From the NCBI GenBank assembly GCA_964607765.1, contig CAZSNT010000131.1, positions 1-30,185 on the forward strand: a stretch of DNA of 30,185 bases, read 5' to 3'. The stretch is from CAZSNT01 sp964607765 (GTDB lineage: Bacteria > Verrucomicrobiota > Lentisphaeria > Oligosphaerales > JABHEG01). Position 1 is the stretch's first letter; every line of letters starts with the position of its first letter. Shown piece after piece: positions 25,822 to 30,185 of the stretch. The translations under genes were made by a program, and so were the position numbers. Under the pieces are notes generated by a model that was given only the letters and a program-made list of their open reading frames with translations, did not search any database and had not been told where the DNA came from.

Positions 25822-28005
25822 CTACCGTGCGCGGACCCGGTACAGATCGGCGTGGACGCGGCGCGCGGCGGCGCGCATTTCCGGGTACGGATCGTCCGTG
25901 CCGTCCACGAAGCCGATGTTGTAGTTCTCGCCGTCCGGCCGTCCGGTGAGTGCCTGATCCAGGTACTGAAACCAGTGCGCGCCCACGCACCAGGGCGCGG
26001 CGGCCGCGGCCCGAACGTACGCGGCGTACTTCACGGCCCGCTCCTGCTGGTCCTTGGCCTTGCGCAACCCCGTGTGGAACATGCCGCGGTCCAGCGCACC
26101 GAAATGGAACTCGCCGATAACGACCGGAAAGTCCATCTCACCGGCCAGCTCGTCCGCAGTGCGCTCCGCCGGCAGCTCTGCGTAGATGTTGAACGACATC
26201 ACATCGCAGGACTTCCTCGCGACTTCGACAATGTGCCTGGCGTAAGCGCCGCTGAACCGGCAACCGAGGTACAGAACGCCGGGCATGTGCTCGTTCATGG
26301 CCTCGCGGCAGACCCGGAAATACTGCTCCGCGATGAGCACGTCGAGCTGCTTGAGGTCCGCCTGGGCGCTCTTGATCTGGTCGGGGGTCAGTTCAAACGG
26401 CTGCAGCAGCGCCTCCCAGTCCGTGAACGTCGTGCCCCAAGCCCGGTTCAGCTCAGCCACTGCTTCGTAACTGTCCCGCAGCTGATCGACCAACACACGC
26501 TTGACCTGCAGCGTGGCATCGTTCCTCTGGAGGCAGAGCAGCCCGATGCCTTTCACCGGCTGGTCGGGATTGCGCCACGGCGCGCCGAGGACCCAAGGCA
26601 GTTCGTTGTGAATGAACACGCCGAGAAGCCACGGGTCATCTTTGAACTCGGCCTGCGCGACAAGCTGTTTGGCCAGGCCCTGCCGGAACTTCGGATCGAA
26701 CGGATCGGGGAACCACTTCTTCTTCTCCCGGCCGGCTTTGACGTAACTGCTGGCCACGAACATGGGTACGCGCGGCACGTTGACGGGGATCGTGTAGGGC
26801 ACGCGGCGCAGTCGCCAGCTGTCCGGACTGCTCCAGCACCCGATCGTGTTCATTCCGCAAGCCTGAAGCCGCGCTGCGGCAAGCGTGTGGAAGCGTTCGC
26901 TGTAGCCTTCGCCGTACTTGCGGAACGCGTTGGCCTGGAAAAAGTCGAACATCCGGCGCGCACGCCAGCCCGAGTAGAACCGGGCCAGGGAATCATCCTC
27001 TCCGGGAAGCCACTCGAAACACTGCTCCCGCCCGGTGACGATGGTGGCAACGTTGAACCGCACGCAGGTGACGCCGCTGGACCAGAACAGGCGCCCGGAC
27101 GGATCGACAAACCACCACTTGCCGTCGTGCTTGGCAACTCGGAAACGCCCGGTCGCGTCCAACTGCGGGCCGGCTGCCCACCCGCCATACTCGTTCCGGT
27201 CTGCCAGGGGACCGTTCGTTTGCAGATAGACCCGCTCCGCCTTGACCCGGTCAGCGAGTTCGGCCTCGCTGTGCAATCTGCCCGGCCAGTCCGCGCCGTT
27301 GAACTGCCCGAACCGGTCCACGAATGCCAGCGGCGCACTGGTCGAACTGGGGATCAACGCCACCTCGTGCAACTGCAACGTGTGGTCCTGCACCGGACGG
27401 CCGAGAAACACCTGGAATGCCGTGATCTGCGCGCTGTCGAACGGAACGCCGGTGTGCGAGATCTGCCGATCGCCGGGCGTGCCCTCGTACGGCAACGGCG
27501 GCTGCCCGCTCATGCCGATGATGGGGGGGCGACCGCCGACCGGCATGAGCAACCGACACCGCGCACCGGCGGGCACGTCTTCCCCGCCCTGTCGCCCCCG
27601 GTCCGCGGTGGCCGCCGAGTCGACGCGGATGTTCACCTTCACAGACGCGTCGGTCGGATTGCTGACCGTCACGGCAAGGAACGCGAACGCCTGCCAGTCC
27701 GTCGTGTAGCCCAACTGCGCCGGATCGAACCTGATATTGGGCCAGGGCCACTCGTGGCCGAACTCGAGCCTCAGCCCTGCACCCGTGTCGGTCTGGACGA
27801 CCGCCGCCGTGCAGTCCCTGAGCACGTACTTCGGCAGGTTGGCCGGATTGGCGACATCCGCCAGCGGCACGGGATCTGGGCCGGCCTGGGCCTGGATGAC
27901 CAAGCCTGGGACCAGGCCAATCAGTATCCCGAGACAGACTCGGACCGATGCTCTGCGTTGGGCGACGTGCGGCCCTGCGGCCGCGTAAGCTGTAGTCCGT
28001 GCCAT
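25822..28005 (-). CDS. Secreted GH50/agarase-like clan GH-A glycoside hydrolase
   Basis: This 727-aa protein has a basic N-terminus and hydrophobic core ending ...IQAQA (signal peptide of about 41 residues). A carbohydrate-binding-like beta-sandwich occupies about 50-240. The catalytic part opens with HDGKWWFVDPSGRLFWSSGV (from about residue 290), typical of agarase-like proteins. Predicted acid/base Glu468 lies in FIHNELPW (N467-E468, as in the NE motif of GH50/GH42-type enzymes), and predicted nucleophile Glu632 in VVIGEFHFG. Clan GH-A enzymes of this kind hydrolyse beta-linked galactans such as agarose, but substrate cannot be read from sequence. AAGGAG lies 6 nt before the ATG at 28005. 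It follows the threonine aldolase gene by 40 bp and may share its transcript. Confidence 0.82.
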   Translation of the reverse strand: MARTTAYAAAGPHVAQRRASVRVCLGILIGLVPGLVIQAQAGPDPVPLADVANPANLPKYVLRDCTAAVVQTDTGAGLRLEFGHEWPWPNIRFDPAQLGYTTDWQAFAFLAVTVSNPTDASVKVNIRVDSAATADRGRQGGEDVPAGARCRLLMPVGGRPPIIGMSGQPPLPYEGTPGDRQISHTGVPFDSAQITAFQVFLGRPVQDHTLQLHEVALIPSSTSAPLAFVDRFGQFNGADWPGRLHSEAELADRVKAERVYLQTNGPLADRNEYGGWAAGPQLDATGRFRVAKHDGKWWFVDPSGRLFWSSGVTCVRFNVATIVTGREQCFEWLPGEDDSLARFYSGWRARRMFDFFQANAFRKYGEGYSERFHTLAAARLQACGMNTIGCWSSPDSWRLRRVPYTIPVNVPRVPMFVASSYVKAGREKKKWFPDPFDPKFRQGLAKQLVAQAEFKDDPWLLGVFIHNELPWVLGAPWRNPDQPVKGIGLLCLQRNDATLQVKRVLVDQLRDSYEAVAELNRAWGTTFTDWEALLQPFELTPDQIKSAQADLKQLDVLIAEQYFRVCREAMNEHMPGVLYLGCRFSGAYARHIVEVARKSCDVMSFNIYAELPAERTADELAGEMDFPVVIGEFHFGALDRGMFHTGLRKAKDQQERAVKYAAYVRAAAAAPWCVGAHWFQYLDQALTGRPDGENYNIGFVDGTDDPYPEMRAAARRVHADLYRVRAR

Positions 28006-28045
28006 CGTCACTCCTTGTCTGATCAATCGAGCTGAGTGCGGCCGC

Positions 28046-29092
28046 TCAGGCATTACCTTCGCTGCCGGCAATCCGACGCAGCGATCGGACAGCATGCTCA
28101 ATGCCCTCGCTGTCAACGGCCAAGCTGGTCACAGCCCGGACCGTGTTGGGACCGGTGGGCAGCATGAGCACACCGGCATCGTCGAGCCGAGAAACCACGT
28201 CTTCAGCAGCTGCGCCGGGCGTGTCGAAGTAGACGATATTGGTGGCGACGGCAGACGGATCCAGTTCGATGCCCCGCAGCTCGGCAATTCCGCAGGCAAG
28301 GCGTTGCGCGTTCGCGTGATCCTCGGCCAAACGCTCGCGGTGGTGCTCCAGCGCGTACAAGGCCCCGGCGGCAATGATCCCGGCCTGCCGCATGCCGCCT
28401 CCGAACTGCTTGCGGATCCGTCGGGCCCGGTCGATGAACTCGCGCGTGCCGGCCAGTGCCGAGCCGACCGGCGCACCCAGCCCTTTGGAGAAACACACGC
28501 TGACCGAGTCGACGTGCCGCGCGAACGCCGCTTCGCTGACTCCGCTGGCGATGACGGCATTCCACAGCCGGGCACCGTCCATATGCGTGCGCAGCCCGAT
28601 GCTGCCGGCCACGCCTGCGATGTCCGCGAGCCTGTCGATCGGCCACACGCTGCCGCCGCCGCGGTTGTGTGTGTTCTCGAAGCAGAGAAGCGAGGAGCGG
28701 GGGAAATGGACGTTTTCGGGGCGCAATGCGGCCCGAACATCGTCAGCGCAGAAAATCCCGCGCACACCCGGCAGCAACGTGCAGGTGACTCCGGACAGGG
28801 CTGCGGGCGCGCCTGCCTCGTACCAGTAGATGTGGGCGTTCGCGTCCACGAGCAGCTCATCGCCCGGTTGCGTGTGGACGCGGATGGCGACCTGGTTGGC
28901 CATCGTCCCGGACGCAACGAACAGCGCCGCCTCTTTGCCGAGAATCGCCGCCGTGCGCTCCTCGAGCGCACACACGGTCGGGTCGTCGCCGAGAACGTCG
29001 TCGCCCACGTCGGCCGCGGCAATGGCCCGGCGCATCTCGACGGTGGGTTTGGTGATCGTATCGCTACGCAGGTCCACGGGGTTGTTGAGCAT
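28046..29092 (-). CDS. ltaE: Low-specificity L-threonine aldolase
   Basis: This 348-aa PLP-dependent fold-type I enzyme cleaves L-threonine or allo-threonine to glycine and acetaldehyde. Family motifs are in order: DLRSDTITKPT at 7-17, DDVLGDDP at 31-38, VASGTMANQVA at 59-69, NAHIYWYEAGA with the ring-stacking His87, the ENTHNRGGGS loop at 139-148, HMDGARLWNA with Asp172 and Arg175, and the PLP lysine Lys203 in CFSKGLGAPVGS. The length is normal. The ATG at 29092 has no Shine-Dalgarno and lies 8 nt after a TATAGT box, so the message may be leaderless. It lies upstream of the GH50-like gene, and the metabolic link to it is unclear. Confidence 0.93.
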   Translation of the reverse strand: MLNNPVDLRSDTITKPTVEMRRAIAAADVGDDVLGDDPTVCALEERTAAILGKEAALFVASGTMANQVAIRVHTQPGDELLVDANAHIYWYEAGAPAALSGVTCTLLPGVRGIFCADDVRAALRPENVHFPRSSLLCFENTHNRGGGSVWPIDRLADIAGVAGSIGLRTHMDGARLWNAVIASGVSEAAFARHVDSVSVCFSKGLGAPVGSALAGTREFIDRARRIRKQFGGGMRQAGIIAAGALYALEHHRERLAEDHANAQRLACGIAELRGIELDPSAVATNIVYFDTPGAAAEDVVSRLDDAGVLMLPTGPNTVRAVTSLAVDSEGIEHAVRSLRRIAGSEGNA

Positions 29093-29100
29093 AATGCAGT

Positions 29101-29128
29101 ACTATACACGGCGGGAGAGTGGGGTGAA
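29101..29128 (-). promoter_or_regulatory. Candidate promoter of the threonine aldolase gene, leaderless type
   Basis: The minus strand has TATAGT (29106-29101) as -10 and TTCACC (29128-29123) as a weak -35, 16 bp apart. The ATG follows the -10 by 8 nt, about where transcription would start, and no ribosome-binding site is seen. Confidence 0.45.
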
Positions 29129-29303
29129 GGGCAGGATCAGGGGCGGGATCGGCAGCGGGAAATTGGGCACGGCGTTCATTGACCGAATTAAACCGGCAGC
29201 GAAAGCGGGCGGATTCCGCATGGACGGATACTGGGTGTGGAGCGCCGCAACTGCGAGAACTCCTGGAACATGTGCATCCCGCTGGCGCCGTAACGGCGGC
29301 CGG

Positions 29304-29702
29304 TCACCAGATACAGGGCACGATGCCGCTGTTCCGTATCTTGGCGTCGCGCGTCACGACCGGGGCGCCCAGATACAGGGCTGTGGCAGCGATCAGACGG
29401 TCGGCAGGATCACCGTGCATGTCCGCACACGCCGTCACAGACAGCCGAGCGATGTCGTTGTTCACGGGCTGGAAATTGAGAAAGCTGAGTTTCTCGCAGC
29501 GGGACACCCATATGTCGGGGGCCACCCCCATTGAGAGCCTGCCTTTGGCCACGAGCATGTGGACCTCCCAGGTGCTGATGCAGGACACATGCAAGCCCTC
29601 GCCTGACTGGCGGGCTCCGGCAACCGCCTCCCGGGATGCGCTGCTGAGCCTCTCCGGGTCATCGATGAACCAGACCCAGGCATGGGTGTCCAGCACAATC
29701 AC
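29304..29702 (-). CDS. vapC: VapC-type PIN-domain toxin
   Basis: This 132-aa PIN-domain ribonuclease carries the acidic residues typical of VapC toxins: Asp5 in VLDTHA, Glu46 in ISTWEV, Asp98 and Asp101 in HGDPADRLIAATA, and Asp119 in VVTRDAKI. These bind Mg and cut RNA. The start chosen is GTG at 29702, giving a GTGA overlap with the TGA of the antitoxin (29701-29699) and leaving GGAGG about 10 nt upstream. A longer GTG start at 29717 would add five residues. The gene is intact and translationally coupled to the antitoxin. Confidence 0.92.
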   Translation of the reverse strand: MIVLDTHAWVWFIDDPERLSSASREAVAGARQSGEGLHVSCISTWEVHMLVAKGRLSMGVAPDIWVSRCEKLSFLNFQPVNNDIARLSVTACADMHGDPADRLIAATALYLGAPVVTRDAKIRNSGIVPCIW

Positions 29703-29929
29703 AGCTCCGCCTCCCACTCCAGCGAGACGGGCTCTGTCGGCTCGACATATGCTCGGACCAACCCCCGGAGCTCCCTCAGGGTTCTGTCATCGTCGCCCAC
29801 GTGGGGAACAATGTCGACAACCGGTCGACCGTGGTCGGTTACACAGACGCGGTCTCCTTGTTCGACGCGCCGGAAGAACTCGAACGCTTTCGGCTTGAAT
29901 CTGGACTTTGGAACGGTGAGCAGGCTCAT
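29699..29929 (-). CDS. Phd/YefM-type antitoxin of the VapC pair
   Basis: This 76-aa protein has the Phd/YefM-type N-terminal DNA-binding fold (FKPKAFEFFRRVEQGDRVCVTDHGRPVVDIVPH), where TDHGRPV is the family hallmark. The acidic C-terminus (EPTEPVSLEWEAEL) would wrap and neutralise the toxin. The start at 29929 has GGAGG 7 nt upstream. The longer frame start lies over the operator region. The gene overlaps the toxin by 4 nt, and it probably represses its own promoter through the palindrome upstream. Confidence 0.9.
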   Translation of the reverse strand: MSLLTVPKSRFKPKAFEFFRRVEQGDRVCVTDHGRPVVDIVPHVGDDDRTLRELRGLVRAYVEPTEPVSLEWEAEL

Positions 29930-29946
29930 GTGGCGCCTCCAATAAT

Positions 29947-29958
29947 GGACCATGGTCC
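29947..29958. promoter_or_regulatory. Palindromic operator candidate for the toxin-antitoxin operon
   Basis: GGACCATGGTCC is a perfect 12-bp palindrome immediately downstream of the -10 box and upstream of the antitoxin ribosome-binding site. A second small palindrome ACTATAGT (29962-29969) overlaps the -10. This is the usual placement for autorepression by a Phd-type antitoxin. Confidence 0.55.
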
Positions 29959-29961
29959 TAT

Positions 29962-29990
29962 ACTATAGTCTGTTTTTGATGGAGAAGCAA
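29962..29990 (-). promoter_or_regulatory. Promoter of the toxin-antitoxin operon
   Basis: On the minus strand TTGCTT (29990-29985) and TATAGT (29967-29962) are separated by exactly 17 bp. The predicted start lies inside the GGACCATGGTCC palindrome, about 30 nt before the antitoxin ATG. It is the best sigma70-like promoter in the window. Confidence 0.6.
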
Positions 29991-30119
29991 CCACGAGAGT
30001 GAGGCGCGCCCGTGAAGTGCCAGGCAAAGGCTCAGTATCGCGCGGCACCCCAGAGGAAACTGACTCGCGTAACCGAGGGTTGCAGATGCCAGGCAGTGTA
30101 TGCTGGTAACCGTTGAGCT

Positions 30120-30185
30120 GGGGGCTTCCGCCCTTAATCCTACCGACGCGGTAGGGACGCCGGTTGCCCGGCGCCCCCCGCACAG
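30120..30185. other. Cluster of three hairpins at the right edge, possibly the flank or 3' end of a mobile element
   Basis: Three adjacent stem-loops are present: GGGC-ttcc-GCCC (30122-30133), CTACCG-acg-CGGTAG (30140-30154) and CGCCGG-ttgc-CCGGCG (30158-30173). Read on the minus strand, the last one is closed by a GCAA tetraloop (GNRA type) and is followed by CCCTACCGCG. From memory this resembles sequence downstream of domain V in some bacterial group II introns. The window ends before any domain V or reverse transcriptase could be seen. A REP-type element is an alternative. No protein-coding signal was seen at 29991-30185. Confidence 0.35.

Noticed and set aside
25852..28035. 727-aa plus-strand ORF opposite the GH50-like gene
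   Set aside because: Shadow of the minus-strand gene, whose signal peptide, catalytic motifs and ribosome-binding site are all clear.
29926..30183. 85-aa minus-strand ORF at the right edge
   Set aside because: It runs through the hairpin cluster and toxin-antitoxin promoter, and no domain or start signal is seen.

Overview
This is a GC-rich, gene-dense bacterial chromosome segment with no rRNA or tRNA. The gene families suggest a PVC-type or related bacterium (Planctomycetota, Lentisphaerota, Kiritimatiellota or Hydrogenedentota). They include large secreted glycan-active proteins with CBM9-like and beta-helix modules, several Gfo/Idh/MocA oxidoreductases, a neutral-ceramidase-like enzyme, DUF6785/DUF6784 membrane proteins, and a four-helix-bundle (S23-type) gene beside heptamer repeats. 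This assignment is inferred from family content, not from a phylogenetic marker.

Layout from left to right. A cytoplasmic ceramidase-fold hydrolase (+, 203-1651) converges on a small bacterial PH-domain protein (-, 1851-2228). That gene is divergent from a secreted beta-helix/CBM9-like protein (+, 2328-5699). A minus-strand operon follows (9197 down to 5709): two Gfo/Idh/MocA oxidoreductases and an M42 aminopeptidase. Divergent from it is a 1417-aa secreted protein resembling GH101/GH129/DUF5696 glycosidases (+, 9404-13657). It converges on a four-helix-bundle gene (-, 13807-14304), and a large inverted array of 7-bp repeats lies between the two. A second minus-strand operon (21314 down to 14527) encodes a 1553-aa heparinase II/III-like protein fused to a discoidin-like domain and an FG-GAP-type propeller, an Ala-Glu-epimerase/DgcA-type racemase, and a DUF1611/DgcN-type protein overlapping it by 14 nt. 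Divergent from this operon, across a 387-bp region with three copies of a TTGACCGGAAAAC element, are two tandem DUF6785 membrane proteins of identical length (+, 21702-25818). A threonine aldolase and a secreted GH50/agarase-like hydrolase (-, 29092 down to 25822) come next, then a VapBC-type toxin-antitoxin pair (-, 29929 down to 29304). The right edge holds three consecutive hairpins that may be the flank of a mobile element.

Together the genes read as a locus for degrading extracellular polymers. Secreted lyases and glycosidases would attack glycans or proteoglycan-like material, the paired membrane proteins may import products, and Gfo/Idh oxidoreductases, an aminopeptidase, a DgcA/DgcN-type acyl-D-glutamate module and a threonine aldolase would handle sugars, peptides and amino acids. 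No SusC/D pair, sulfatase or dedicated regulator gene is visible. The strongest leads are the heparinase-propeller fusion operon with the DgcA/DgcN pair, the repeated dyad element in its divergent promoter region, and the tandem DUF6785 duplication. Functions beyond family level are inference.
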